Source: Acidaminococcus intestini DSM 21505
Lineage (GTDB): Bacteria > Bacillota > Negativicutes > Acidaminococcales > Acidaminococcaceae
Assembly: GCF_000425045.1 (NCBI RefSeq)
Contig: NZ_AULA01000001.1
Coordinates: 62,001 to 126,000 of the forward strand
Length of the DNA stretch: 64,000 nucleotides
Direction: 5' to 3'
The translations under genes were made by a program, and so were the position numbers. The notes below the pieces were generated by a model. It did no database searches. It was not told the origin of the DNA and saw only the letters and a list, made by a program, of their open reading frames with translations. Positions 18,282-26,736 of the stretch are shown piece by piece (the first letter of the stretch is position 1; the number at the start of each line of letters is the position of its first letter).

Positions 18282-19631
18282 ATGGCTCAAGCAAAAACAA
18301 TGACAAAAGATATGACCCAGGGCAGCATTCCCAAACTGCTTCTTGAATTTGCCCTCCCCTTGATGGTGGGCAACATCTTTCAAATGCTCTACAATACGGT
18401 TGACTCCATTGTAGTGGGAAACTTCGTCGGGACAAACGCCCTGGCAGCCGTCAGCTCCACAACGATGGTCACAAATATGTCGGTCTTCTTCTTTAATGGA
18501 TTTTCCATCGGAGCCACCGTCATCATCGGGAAATATTTTGGTGCCGGCGACCATAAAAAGCTCCACCGTGCCGTAGAAACGACCATGGCAGCGACCTTTT
18601 TGCTCTGCCTGCTGTTTACGGCCTTCTTTCTTTCTGCCAATGATTTTATGCTCCGCTTCATGAAAACACCACCCGACATTTTTGGGGAAGCCTCCCTGTA
18701 TCTGAGAATCTACTTTGCCGGTGTGACAGGCCTGCTCCTTTATAACATGGGAAGCGGCGTTCTCCGCGCCGTGGGAGATACGAAACGACCCCTTTATTTC
18801 CTGGTCCTCACAAGCGTCCTCAACATCATCTTGGATCTTATTTTCGTGCTCCAGTTCCATATGGGCATTGCCGGCGTTGCCTATGCAACCATTCTTGCCC
18901 AATTCATTTCGGCCGCGGCGACCATGGCGGTCCTTATCCGTACGGATGACATCTACTGTTTCCGTCTTGGGGACCTCTGCCTTGATTGGGGCATTCTTAA
19001 GGAAATTTTCTGTGTAGGCCTTCCCGCCGCCATTCAAAGCGTCATCACCTCTTTTTCCAACATTTTTGTCCAGTCCTATATCAACTTTTTTGGTCCCACC
19101 ACCATGGCCGGATGGGGCTGCTACAACAAGATTGACCAGTTCGTCATGCTCCCCGTCCAGTCCATGGCCATGGCCTCCACCACCTTTGTGGCTCAAAACG
19201 TCGGTGCCCAAAAAGACAAGAGAGCCGATGAAGGCACCGTTTCTTCCATTATCCTGAGTCTTGGCATCGTTGGCGTCATAACAACTCTTCTCGTGCTCTT
19301 TGCCGATACGGCCCTGCGCCTTTTTACAAGCGACGAAGGCGTAATCCTGTCGGGAGTCGATTTTATCCACGTGAACCTCTTTTTCATGCTCTTTAACTGC
19401 GTGAACCAGGTCCTTGCCGGCGCCCTCCGCGGCCGCGGGGATTCAGTTGCGCCAATGGTCATCATGCTCTTTTCCTTTGTCCTCATCCGCCAGATTTACC
19501 TTTTTGTCATGAGCCGCTTTATCAGCAATACGCCTCTTACCATGGGTTTTGGCTACCCCGTGGGCTGGATGACCTGCTGCCTTCTTGAAGTGGCTTACTT
19601 CTATTTGTTCTGGAAACATCGGCCGCGGTAA
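18282..19631 (+). CDS. MATE-family multidrug/metabolite efflux pump
   Basis: Inner-membrane cation-coupled antiporter with twelve predicted helices in two halves. Typical starts of each half: GSIPKLLLEFALPLMVGNIF (about 11-30) and KEIFCVGLPAAIQSVITSFS (about 243-262), with MGSGVLRAVGDTKRPLYFLV at the end of the first half and AGALRGRGDSVAPMVIMLF in the second. 449 residues, full length. Monocistronic: it has its own promoter and is followed by a repeat-filled gap and a convergent operon. Substrate not predictable. Confidence 0.92.
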   Translation: MAQAKTMTKDMTQGSIPKLLLEFALPLMVGNIFQMLYNTVDSIVVGNFVGTNALAAVSSTTMVTNMSVFFFNGFSIGATVIIGKYFGAGDHKKLHRAVETTMAATFLLCLLFTAFFLSANDFMLRFMKTPPDIFGEASLYLRIYFAGVTGLLLYNMGSGVLRAVGDTKRPLYFLVLTSVLNIILDLIFVLQFHMGIAGVAYATILAQFISAAATMAVLIRTDDIYCFRLGDLCLDWGILKEIFCVGLPAAIQSVITSFSNIFVQSYINFFGPTTMAGWGCYNKIDQFVMLPVQSMAMASTTFVAQNVGAQKDKRADEGTVSSIILSLGIVGVITTLLVLFADTALRLFTSDEGVILSGVDFIHVNLFFMLFNCVNQVLAGALRGRGDSVAPMVIMLFSFVLIRQIYLFVMSRFISNTPLTMGFGYPVGWMTCCLLEVAYFYLFWKHRPR

Positions 19632-19656
19632 GGGGCCTTTTTTTTCTTTATTTTAC

Positions 19657-20180
19657 TCAGCCCAAAAAACAAGCTGATTTGATGAAGTACGTATGTCCAT
19701 TGCTTTGAGAAAGATTAATCTGAAGCAATGGGCTCATGGCCTCTCGTACAACAGTGCCCTTCACGGTTGGGGATAGCTATCGCCTGGGCGCTTTCTTTCC
19801 TAACCTTCCCTTTTTTTAGTCGCTGCAGAAATCGCGCCGAGTAAATGCAGTTACTTGCCATCCTTGCTTGAGAAATGATTCTTTTGAGAGCAAGGATGGC
19901 ATGACGATTCGCAAGAAATTACCTACCACAATCTCATATTAAAGTCGCCCGAAAGATGCCTTCGGCGAGCAAGCCACTTCTTGAAATTTTTTCGGATGAT
20001 CCAGGAAACCTTTTTCGCCTACGGCCCATATCGATCCATCTGCATTGTCAAACGCGGCAGGCTTCCTAGAAGTACCCAAATCTTGTACGACGTCATCAGC
20101 CTGCTTCGCGTTTTTCCTAGCATCCGGGCCAATCTGGAACCATATTTGAAAATGGTAAATGGAAAAAGGCAACGGCCTTG
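19657..20180 (+). repeat. Structured intergenic repeat, locus I (H-alpha' then H-alpha)
   Basis: The 620-base gap between the convergent MATE and ACT genes holds no gene. It contains a small hairpin (H, 19657-19677) with a partial alpha module (hairpin 19695-19733), then a second H (about 19819-19841) and a nearly complete alpha module (hairpin 19856-19901, conserved tail to about 20178). The tail shares long near-identical blocks with 51838-52174, for example TAGGAAAAACGCGAAGC on the minus strand near 20105-20121. Short open frames here are not conserved as protein in the other copies. Confidence 0.8.
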
Positions 20181-20195
20181 AAGGGTAAGGCCCAA

Positions 20196-20248
20196 CAAAA
20201 AGCAGGCTGGAAAGAAAGGCAGCCTCCTTTCTTTCCAACCTGCTTTTA
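20196..20248 (-). terminator. Terminator after the ACT-domain gene
   Basis: Minus strand AAAAGCAGG, one mismatch, TGGAAAGAAAGG pairs with CCTTTCTTTCCA plus CCTGCTTTTT: a stem of about 20 bases. Confidence 0.85.
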
Positions 20249-20255
20249 CTTTTAC

Positions 20256-20669
20256 TTAGAAGCGGTCTACCAGTTTATAGCCCTTCCCCATGAGGAACGT
20301 TTCCGTTTCTGCTTCATCGGTCTGCATCACCACAATAGGATTCGATGTCTTGCGGTCAAAGGAGATATAAAGATAGCGGATATTGACATTGGCCTGGTTG
20401 AGGCTGTCTAAGATCTTGTTCAAGGTTCCAGGGGCATCAGAGGCCATATCGACAGCAATGACAAAATCAATGCGGCACTGATAGCCGGCCTTGGTAAGCA
20501 GGTCCTTGGCCTTATTCGCATCATCTACGATGATGCGAACAATGCCAAATTCCGCACTGTCTGTTGCCAACATGGTATAGATATTGATCCTACCTTTTGC
20601 CAATTCGTCCGTCATCCTGCCCAAGGCACCCTTGGCATTGGCGGCAAAAATAGAGATTTGTTTCAGCAT
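20256..20669 (-). CDS. Tandem ACT-domain protein
   Basis: 137 residues made of two ACT domains (about 1-68 and 69-137) with no catalytic domain. The first half carries AKGALGRMTDELAKGRINIY and the second DAPGTLNKILDSLNQANVNI, the usual effector-binding loop pattern with Gly before the first helix. ACT pairs bind amino acids. The gene lies 17 bases after the DAHP synthase, on the same transcript, so an aromatic amino acid sensor that modulates that enzyme is a reasonable inference, though free-standing ACT proteins also occur without a known partner. Confidence 0.88.
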   Translation of the reverse strand: MLKQISIFAANAKGALGRMTDELAKGRINIYTMLATDSAEFGIVRIIVDDANKAKDLLTKAGYQCRIDFVIAVDMASDAPGTLNKILDSLNQANVNIRYLYISFDRKTSNPIVVMQTDEAETETFLMGKGYKLVDRF

Positions 20670-20686
20670 GAATATACGCTCCCCTC

Positions 20687-21727
20687 TCAGCCTTGGACGC
20701 GGCCGGCCAGTTCCTTGATGAGGGCTTCCGTCTTTTCCCAGCCCAGGCAGGGATCGGTGATGGATTTCCCGTAGACACCTTCTTCAATGGACTGACTGCC
20801 ATCTTCCAAATAGCTTTCAATCATGATTCCTTTGACCAGCTTTCGAAGATCCGGATTCATATGGCGGCTGTATAGAACATCATTTGCAATGCGAACCTGT
20901 TCCAGGTATTTTTTCCCTGAATTGGCATGGTTGGCATCGATAATGACCGCTGGATGGGAAAGGCCCCGCTTTCCATAGGATTCATGGAGACGGACCAGGT
21001 CTTCGTAATGATAGTTGGGCAGACTCCGGCCAAACTGGTCCACATAGCCGCGCAGGATAGCGTGAGCGAGCGGATTGCCCTTGGTCCGCACTTCCCAGCC
21101 TCGGAAAAGGAACTGCTGCTCATGCTGGGCCGCCGCAATGGAATTGAGCATAACGGAGATGTCTCCACTGGTAGGATTCTTCATCCCCACAGGAATGCCC
21201 ACACCGCTTGCAATCATGCGATGCAGCTGATCTTCGACAGAACGGGCCCCAATGGCAGCATAGGAAATCAGGTCCGACAGATAGCGATGATTTTCCGGGT
21301 AAAGGATTTCCTCGGCACAAGTAAAGCCCGTTTCCCGAATAACCCGTTCATGCATCTTGCGGCAGGCAAGAATCCCCTTGAGCATGTCCTCCCCACCGTG
21401 GGGATCGGGCTGATGAAGCATACCTTTATAGCCAACACCAATGGTGCGCGGTTTATTGGTATAGACGCGGGGAATGAGGAAAAGCGTCTCCTTGACTTCT
21501 TCTTGGACGCGGGCAAGGCGCGTGCAGTACTCGGTGACCGCGTCTTCGTTATCAGCAGAACAAGGTCCAATGATGAGAAGGAACCGGGCATCCTTTCCTG
21601 TCAGGATGTCCCGGATTTCCTGATCCCGACGCGTTTTGATCTGATAAAGGCCCGGATCCACAGGGTGCTCCATTTTAAGCTCCTGAGGTGACGGCAATTT
21701 ACGGATGAACTCCATTTCAAGTTCCAT
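20687..21727 (-). CDS. aroG: 3-deoxy-7-phosphoheptulonate (DAHP) synthase, class I
   Basis: First enzyme of the shikimate pathway, joining phosphoenolpyruvate and erythrose-4-phosphate. Class I-alpha hallmarks: LLIIGPCSADNEDAVTEYC, LIPRVYTNKPRTIGVGYKGM, HQPDPHGGEDMLKGI, GARSVEDQLHRMIASGVGIP, GMKNPTSGDISVMLNSI, IIDANHANSGK and the C-terminal GIMIESYLEDGSQ with metal ligands. 346 residues, like E. coli AroG/F/H. AGGGAGG lies 6 bases before the ATG. Which feedback inhibitor it responds to cannot be read safely. It is followed by an ACT-domain gene. Confidence 0.94.
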   Translation of the reverse strand: MELEMEFIRKLPSPQELKMEHPVDPGLYQIKTRRDQEIRDILTGKDARFLLIIGPCSADNEDAVTEYCTRLARVQEEVKETLFLIPRVYTNKPRTIGVGYKGMLHQPDPHGGEDMLKGILACRKMHERVIRETGFTCAEEILYPENHRYLSDLISYAAIGARSVEDQLHRMIASGVGIPVGMKNPTSGDISVMLNSIAAAQHEQQFLFRGWEVRTKGNPLAHAILRGYVDQFGRSLPNYHYEDLVRLHESYGKRGLSHPAVIIDANHANSGKKYLEQVRIANDVLYSRHMNPDLRKLVKGIMIESYLEDGSQSIEEGVYGKSITDPCLGWEKTEALIKELAGRVQG

Positions 21728-21847
21728 AGAAAGCCTCCCTGAAAAAAGTTGGACGTATTATACCATATCTATGAAAAAGATTCATGAATCTGTCCCTAAG
21801 AGGTTGTTGTCCCCCACTTTCCGACCCGAGAATGTAACCATTGTTCC

Positions 21848-21895
21848 AAAAAAGTCACCCCCACTGCGGAAAGGTTCCGCAATGAGGGTTCACTC
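21848..21895 (-). terminator. Terminator after metQ-like gene
   Basis: Minus strand AGTGAACCCTCATTGCGGAA pairs imperfectly with TTCCGCAGTGGGGGTGACT, followed by six T. Confidence 0.85.
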
Positions 21896-21923
21896 TTTTA
21901 TACGATAAGGCCTCCACTCGGTC

Positions 21924-22745
21924 TTAGAAAGCCGGGATCACAGCGCCTTTATACTTTTCTTCAATGAATTTCTTGACTTCCGGGCTCGTCAAGGCTTTTT
22001 TCAGGGCCTGAATTTCCTTGCGGTTTTCATCGCCCTTTCGAACGGCGACGATATTGGCGTAAGGTGAATCCTTCGGTTCGATGAATAGGGCATCCTTCGT
22101 CGGATTCAGCTTAGCTTCCATTGCGAAGTTGGAATTGATGACGGCAAGGTCCACATCATCCAAGGTGCGGGGCAGCATCGCAGCTTCTGCTTCGGTGATC
22201 TTGAGGTTCTTCGGATTTTCCACGATATCCCCGACCGTTGCCGAAATGCCGACGCCATCCTTTAGTTTGATGAGGCCTGCTTTAGCAAGGATATTGAGGG
22301 CACGGCCGCCGTTGGTCGGATCATTCGGGATTGCGACTTTGGCCCCGTCGGGAACGCTCTTGATGTCTTTCAGTTTCTTGGAATAGACCCCCATCGGTTC
22401 GATATGAACGGCAACAAGGTTCACCAGGTCAAGCTTACGGTCAGCAGCAAACTTCTTCAGATAGGGTTCATGCTGGAAGAAGTTGGCGTCAATTTCCTTG
22501 TCGTTCAAGCTGAGGTTCGGCTTGACGTAATCCGTAAATTCAATAATCTGGAGATCGATGCCATCCTTGGCAAGGAGCGGTTTGATCTCATTTAGGATTT
22601 CCGCGTGCGGAACCGGCGTGGCACCGACTTTCAGCACGACTTTCTTGTCACTGCTTTGGGCTGCTTCTTTCTTTTCACCGCTGCATCCGGCAACAAGTGC
22701 GCCGAGGGCGAGGAGGCCAGCGAGGGCCCAAACTGTTTTCTTCAT
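21924..22745 (-). CDS. metQ: MetQ/NlpA-family methionine-binding lipoprotein
   Basis: Substrate-binding lipoprotein for a MetNI-type importer. Signal peptide and lipobox LVAGC; LKVGATPVPHAEILNEIKPL, FTDYVKPNLSLNDKEIDANF and FFQHEPYLKKFAADRKLDLV are family landmarks. About 273 residues from the ATG at 22745 (an ATG at 22751 is also possible; AAAGGA lies before both). No metN or metI is in this window: the gene stands alone with its own promoter and terminator. It could serve a distant MetNI or have a different ligand, as NlpA paralogues do. Confidence 0.88.
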   Translation of the reverse strand: MKKTVWALAGLLALGALVAGCSGEKKEAAQSSDKKVVLKVGATPVPHAEILNEIKPLLAKDGIDLQIIEFTDYVKPNLSLNDKEIDANFFQHEPYLKKFAADRKLDLVNLVAVHIEPMGVYSKKLKDIKSVPDGAKVAIPNDPTNGGRALNILAKAGLIKLKDGVGISATVGDIVENPKNLKITEAEAAMLPRTLDDVDLAVINSNFAMEAKLNPTKDALFIEPKDSPYANIVAVRKGDENRKEIQALKKALTSPEVKKFIEEKYKGAVIPAF

Positions 22746-22802
22746 TGTCATCAACATCCTTTCAGTGGTCCCCGTCTGGGGCTTTGTCTGCATTATGATG
22801 TG

Positions 22803-22831
22803 ATTATACCGTTATGCATGAAAAGGCACAA
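22803..22831 (-). promoter_or_regulatory. Promoter for metQ
   Basis: Minus strand TTGTGC, 17-base spacer, perfect TATAAT. No S-box or T-box leader is visible in the short leader. Confidence 0.55.
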
Positions 22832-22852
22832 ATACATATAAGTTATGTCTTG

Positions 22853-24103
22853 TTATGCATTCCAGTTATGGAGAACTCGTTCAGCCGCTTCCTTCTCGAT
22901 ATCCTGCACTTCCCGTTTCAGGCGGGCAATGCCCGCACTCATGGCCACTTTTGCCACAGCGCCGGCAATAGCCGGTACAATACGGCGGTCAAACGCTCCG
23001 GGGACAACGTAGTCCTCGCGCAGTTCATCCTCAGGAATGAGGCCGGCAATGGCACGAACGGCAGCCACCTTCATCTCTTCCGTAATGGCAGAGGCGCGGA
23101 CAGCGAGGGCCCCGCGGAAAATACCAGGGAAGACGCAGACATTATTGACTTGGTTCGGAGCATCGCTGCGGCCCGTTCCCGCCACAAGTACGCCGGCAGC
23201 TTTGGCTTCTTCATAGGTCGTTTCAGGAACGGGATTTGCAAGGGCGAAGACAACCGCCTTGGGAGCCATACTTTCCATGATATCCTTCGTGAAAAGACGC
23301 GGTCCCGATACACCGATAAGGACATCCGCACCCTTGGCGGCCCCGGCAAGGTTTCCTTTATAGTGGGCCTTATTGGTGACGCTTGCCAGATACTTTGTTG
23401 CCATGTCCATGTCCCCGGGACGGCCCTCGTAGACCGCACCGTCAATATCGATCATCGTCAGGTCTGTTACGCCCAAGCGATAGAGCAGTTTGCCAATGGC
23501 AGAACCTGCGGCGCCGCAGCCGTTCACCACAACCTTGACCTTTGTAATGTCCTTTTTGGCAAAGCGCAAGGCGCCAAGGACGGCAGCGCAGGCAATGATG
23601 GCGGTTCCGTGCTGGTCATCATGGAAAACCGGGATGGAGCAGCGTTTGATGAGTTCATTTTCAATCCAGTAGCATTTTGGTGAAGCAATGTCTTCCAAGT
23701 TGATGCCGCCAAAAGAAGGCTGGAGTTTTGTGACAATGTTCACAAATTCTTCCGGATCTTTGGTATCGATACAGATGGGGATAGAATCAATATCGCCAAA
23801 TTTCTTATAAAGGACGGACTTGCCTTCCATGACAGGCATGGCCGCCTCCGGACCGATGTCCCCCAGCCCCAGGACACGGGTGCCATCACTGATGACGGCG
23901 ACCATATTGCCCCGACAGGTGTACTCAAAGGAAAGGTCAGGGTTTTCCTTGATCTTGCGGCACGGCTCGGCAACGCCCGGCGTATAGGCAAGGGCAAGGT
24001 CATGGCCATTTTCAAGGGGCGCCTTGCAGCGCACTTCCAGCTTCCCATGGAATTTCTTGTGAAGCGCCAGGGCTTCGGCATTGATTTTTTCCGTATCTGC
24101 CAT
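22853..24103 (-). CDS. Malic enzyme (oxaloacetate-decarboxylating malate dehydrogenase)
   Basis: Cytosolic NAD(P)-dependent enzyme converting malate to pyruvate and CO2. Short bacterial form of about 416 residues. Landmarks: [16 protein letters not shown], catalytic-lysine region [25 protein letters not shown], and the Rossmann segment [20 protein letters not shown]. Starts at the ATG at 24103, with AAGGAGG 8 bases upstream; the frame has an earlier TTG that is not needed. In an amino-acid fermenter it would link C4 acids to pyruvate (inference). Cofactor preference is not decidable by eye. Confidence 0.92.
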   Translation of the reverse strand: MADTEKINAEALALHKKFHGKLEVRCKAPLENGHDLALAYTPGVAEPCRKIKENPDLSFEYTCRGNMVAVISDGTRVLGLGDIGPEAAMPVMEGKSVLYKKFGDIDSIPICIDTKDPEEFVNIVTKLQPSFGGINLEDIASPKCYWIENELIKRCSIPVFHDDQHGTAIIACAAVLGALRFAKKDITKVKVVVNGCGAAGSAIGKLLYRLGVTDLTMIDIDGAVYEGRPGDMDMATKYLASVTNKAHYKGNLAGAAKGADVLIGVSGPRLFTKDIMESMAPKAVVFALANPVPETTYEEAKAAGVLVAGTGRSDAPNQVNNVCVFPGIFRGALAVRASAITEEMKVAAVRAIAGLIPEDELREDYVVPGAFDRRIVPAIAGAVAKVAMSAGIARLKREVQDIEKEAAERVLHNWNA

Positions 24104-24146
24104 AAGGGATTCCTCCTTTTCCAAGAGGCCTAGGGCCTTTTACAGC

Positions 24147-24167
24147 GAAAGGACCCAAGGTCCTTTC
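24147..24167 (-). terminator. Stem-loop after yfcE-like gene
   Basis: AAAGGACC pairs perfectly with GGTCCTTT around a 3-base loop, between the phosphoesterase stop and the malic enzyme start. It lacks a strong T run, so termination may be partial. Confidence 0.4.
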
Positions 24168-24178
24168 TGGTTCAGTAG

Positions 24179-24661
24179 TTATTTGGCGAGTTCCCGCACT
24201 TCAAAGAAGGGGGCTCTGCCCTTTTCGAGGGTTAAGATACCATAGGTCGGCACATCGCCCCGCGGTTTGGCTGCACTGCCGGGGTTGATGACAAGGATTC
24301 CGTCAATCACTTCATTGACAGGTGTGTGAATATGGCCAAAGACAACAACCTGGGCGTTTTTTTCCTGTCCCCAGTAAATGAGATTGTCCCAGCGGGAACG
24401 GGATACATAGCGGTTGCCATGCACCATGGCAAGAGTCGTTCCTTCAAGTTTTGTGACAAGTTCCACAGGACCCCGGTCCTCATAGACGTCGCAGTTGCCG
24501 CAGACAGCATAGACAGGTACGCCGGTCTTTGCTTCCAGATAAGGTGCGTCCTGACTGTAATCACCGGCATGAAGCCAGAGATCGACCTTTCCCGCATCAA
24601 GGATGACGCGGTCCATGGCCTTTTTGACGCCATGGGTATCACTGATGACTCCAATCCTCAT
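24179..24661 (-). CDS. YfcE/MJ0936-family metallophosphoesterase
   Basis: Small calcineurin-like phosphodiesterase, about 160 residues. Metal ligands visible in order: GVISDTHG (4-11), HAGDYS, GNCDVY, MVHGNR and FGHIHTP. Its start ATG overlaps the rdgB stop as ATGA, so translation is coupled. This rdgB-phosphoesterase pairing is common in Firmicutes. Physiological substrate unknown; relatives hydrolyse artificial phosphodiesters. Confidence 0.9.
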   Translation of the reverse strand: MRIGVISDTHGVKKAMDRVILDAGKVDLWLHAGDYSQDAPYLEAKTGVPVYAVCGNCDVYEDRGPVELVTKLEGTTLAMVHGNRYVSRSRWDNLIYWGQEKNAQVVVFGHIHTPVNEVIDGILVINPGSAAKPRGDVPTYGILTLEKGRAPFFEVRELAK

Positions 24662-25248
24662 TTCATCTTTCTCCATTGGCTGACAAGTTTTTTTGCCGCT
24701 TTAGCGCGGTGACTGATGCCGTTTTTTTCTTCCATAGTAGCTTCTCCCAACGGTTTATGGAGCTCCGTCGACCAAAAAAGCGGATCGTAGCCAAAGCCAT
24801 TGGTGCCATGGGGCTCATGGAGCAGGATACCATCACAGATGCCGCTTGATTCAACGACAATCTTGCCTTCGGGACTTGCAACGGCAAGGGCACAGAAAAA
24901 ACGGCAGTTGCGACGAACCTGCATCTTCATGTTAGCAAGGAGGAGTTCGTTGTTTTCCTCGTCCGTGGCCTCTTCGCCTGCATACCGGGCAGAACGGACA
25001 CCGGGTGCACCCTTGAGGCTTAGGACCTCAAGTCCGGAATCATCAGCCAGGCACATCCGGCCTGTTGCTTTGGCGTAGTATGTAGCCTTCAGGCGTGCAT
25101 TGGCGGCAAAAGTCTTCCCTGTTTCTTCCGGTTCGGGGATATCCGGGAAATCATTGAGACAGCAAAAATCAAGTCCCAAGGCTTCAAGAAGAACCTTGAA
25201 TTCTTCCATCTTGCCTTGGTTATGGGTCGCAATAACGACTTGTTGCAT
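24658..25248 (-). CDS. rdgB: XTP/dITP diphosphatase (RdgB/HAM1)
   Basis: Housecleaning enzyme that hydrolyses non-canonical purine triphosphates such as dITP and XTP to monophosphates. Signature ATHNQGKMEEFK (residues 6-17), then DDSGLEVLSLKGAPGVRSAR, then GTNGFGYDPLFW and AEKNGISHRAKA-like C-terminal segment (MEEKNGISHRAKA). 197 residues from the ATG at 25248. Own promoter at 25278-25306. Confidence 0.94.
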   Translation of the reverse strand: MQQVVIATHNQGKMEEFKVLLEALGLDFCCLNDFPDIPEPEETGKTFAANARLKATYYAKATGRMCLADDSGLEVLSLKGAPGVRSARYAGEEATDEENNELLLANMKMQVRRNCRFFCALAVASPEGKIVVESSGICDGILLHEPHGTNGFGYDPLFWSTELHKPLGEATMEEKNGISHRAKAAKKLVSQWRKMK

Positions 25249-25277
25249 GTATGGTTCACCCACTTTCTATACGTTAT

Positions 25278-25306
25278 ATTGTAACTGGTTTTGGGGGGAT
25301 TGACAA
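25278..25306 (-). promoter_or_regulatory. Promoter for rdgB-yfcE
   Basis: Minus strand TTGTCA, 17-base spacer, TACAAT, 30 bases before the start. Confidence 0.65.
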
Positions 25307-25360
25307 CAAATTAAGAAGGAGGGGAAGAAAGGGTGTCCGCTGGTACGCTTTTTCAATAAT

Positions 25361-25505
25361 GTTGACTCAGCCCCAGAAAGTGGGCTGGGTTGAGGCAGTG
25401 TGTAAGGCCTTTGCGTAAAGAAAAGGCCTTGAGCAGACTCAAAGGCGCGGCGCCAAACTGCCCTCACCTTTCCCTTTTTATTTGGCGCACAAAATGCGCC
25501 GAGTC
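25361..25505 (+). repeat. Structured intergenic repeat, locus II (beta remnant and H)
   Basis: The gap between the rdgB promoter and the next operon's end has no gene. It carries two hairpins (TCAGCCC around 25367, AAGGCCTTT around 25405-25430), a beta-like GGCGCCAAACTG box near 25450, and an H hairpin TTGGCGCA/TGCGCCGA (25482-25502) preceded by a T run, as in the other copies. Confidence 0.6.
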
Positions 25506-25521
25506 AAAAGAAAGGGGCCGA

Positions 25522-25554
25522 GTAAAAAACAAAGCCCCCGCCAAAGCGGGGGCT
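25522..25554 (-). terminator. Terminator after the CofE-like operon
   Basis: AGCCCCCGC, loop TTTG, GCGGGGGCT, then TTGTTTTTT on the minus strand. Confidence 0.9.
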
Positions 25555-25559
25555 ATCCA

Positions 25560-26204
25560 TTAGCGGATGAAGTCCTTGATGATGCAGATAGGAGTCTTCT
25601 GGCTGGCGTTGCCGAAGGGGTTGTCGATGAGGATCTTTTCCACAAGACGGGGATCGACGCCTTTGGTTGCGCCCAAAACGCAGGAACGCTTGAGGTCGTT
25701 GACGTCAGCTACAGCTGCGCCAAAGCAGCCCAAACCGCGTTTGATGCTTTCCGCCACTTTGGAAGCATGTTTCGGACCCAAGACAATGTGCTTGTCATAC
25801 GGTGGCATAGTTCCTGTAATATCATCGACGAGACGGGCCTGTTCCCCGCCTAGGCGGTAGAACCAGCCAGCCTTGCCGATAAGTTTCATGAAGAAGCCGG
25901 CAACGACGGCAAAGGTGATGCGCAGCGTGCCTTCTTCATTGATAAGGCTCTGCATGGCACTCCAGTTAGAAATGCTGCCATAACCAGGAAAGAGCTGGGA
26001 AAAGACTTTGGCCGCAAAGCCAATCTTCAGCGTTTCCGGACGGATGGCCCGATTTTGGGTAATAGCCACGACACTTTCCGCCACGCAGACCACATCGCGG
26101 GGGCCAATCATGGAACCGCCAAATTCCTTGATGGCATCGACGATATTATCATGGACCGTCAGGATACGGGTCGGCACAGGAAGGATTTCATATTTCTCAG
26201 CCAT
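25560..26204 (-). CDS. F420-0:gamma-glutamyl ligase (CofE)-like protein
   Basis: About 214 residues, PF01996-like. Seen: EILPVPTRILTVHDNIVDAI at the N-terminus, VCVAESVVAITQNRAI, and GCFGAAVADVNDLKRSCVLG near 160-180. CofE adds glutamates to coenzyme F420, but members are widespread in Firmicutes not known to make F420, so the true reaction here is open. The ATG at 26204 has GGAGGTG 8 bases upstream and overlaps the previous stop by 8 bases. Third gene of a thioesterase, unknown membrane protein, CofE-like operon. Confidence 0.75.
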   Translation of the reverse strand: MAEKYEILPVPTRILTVHDNIVDAIKEFGGSMIGPRDVVCVAESVVAITQNRAIRPETLKIGFAAKVFSQLFPGYGSISNWSAMQSLINEEGTLRITFAVVAGFFMKLIGKAGWFYRLGGEQARLVDDITGTMPPYDKHIVLGPKHASKVAESIKRGLGCFGAAVADVNDLKRSCVLGATKGVDPRLVEKILIDNPFGNASQKTPICIIKDFIR

Positions 26205-26736
26205 GGTAAGCACCTCCAACCAATTTCTTGACATCTTCCGCATAGATCGTTTCAAAAGCCTTGCGGACGTAATGATCTTTGCGGCCCACACCAGTCAGGT
26301 AGATGCAAAGGTCCATGTCGACCATATGACGCAGGGTATCGCGGATATTCTTTCCATTGCGAGCTTCAAAGAAAAGGGTCACGACAAGGGTCCGTTCCAC
26401 ACCGGGGTTCATGATGACCGCTTCAAAATAGTTGTCATCGCGGCGGGCCGTATCAAGTTCCAATCGGCCCCAGCACATGGCATCGGGGAACTGTTCCCGC
26501 GGCAGATAAGGACGCACAAACGCATCCGTAATGGCTGCAATCTGGTTGCTCGTGTTCCGCATAGGTACGGTGAAACTAAAGACAGCGCGGTCTGTTTCGA
26601 TTTTCTCGAGTTTCAAGGCCGATCGTTCATCGACGCAGACGTGAGTGTCGTCCGTCGGTTTCAAAAACGCGTAGACCGTCATGACCAAAGCTCCCAGGAC
26701 GCACAGGCCCAGGATGAGATAAATAAAATTCAGCAT
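26197..26736 (-). CDS. Membrane-anchored protein of unknown function
   Basis: 179 residues. One N-terminal membrane helix (LNFIYLILGLCVLGALVMTV), then a soluble domain of about 150 residues with a strand-rich pattern (LKLEKIETDRAVFSFTVPMR, then a VVTLFFEARNGKNI segment). I do not recognise a family. It overlaps the thioesterase stop by 7 bases and the CofE-like start by 8, so all three are translationally coupled and probably act together. Confidence 0.75.
   Translation of the reverse strand: MLNFIYLILGLCVLGALVMTVYAFLKPTDDTHVCVDERSALKLEKIETDRAVFSFTVPMRNTSNQIAAITDAFVRPYLPREQFPDAMCWGRLELDTARRDDNYFEAVIMNPGVERTLVVTLFFEARNGKNIRDTLRHMVDMDLCIYLTGVGRKDHYVRKAFETIYAEDVKKLVGGAYHG

Noticed and set aside
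19939-20238. Open frames of 60-100 codons inside repeat locus I on both strands
   Set aside because: The matching frames in locus 51838-52174 are interrupted by stops and shifts, so the shared sequence is not conserved as protein.
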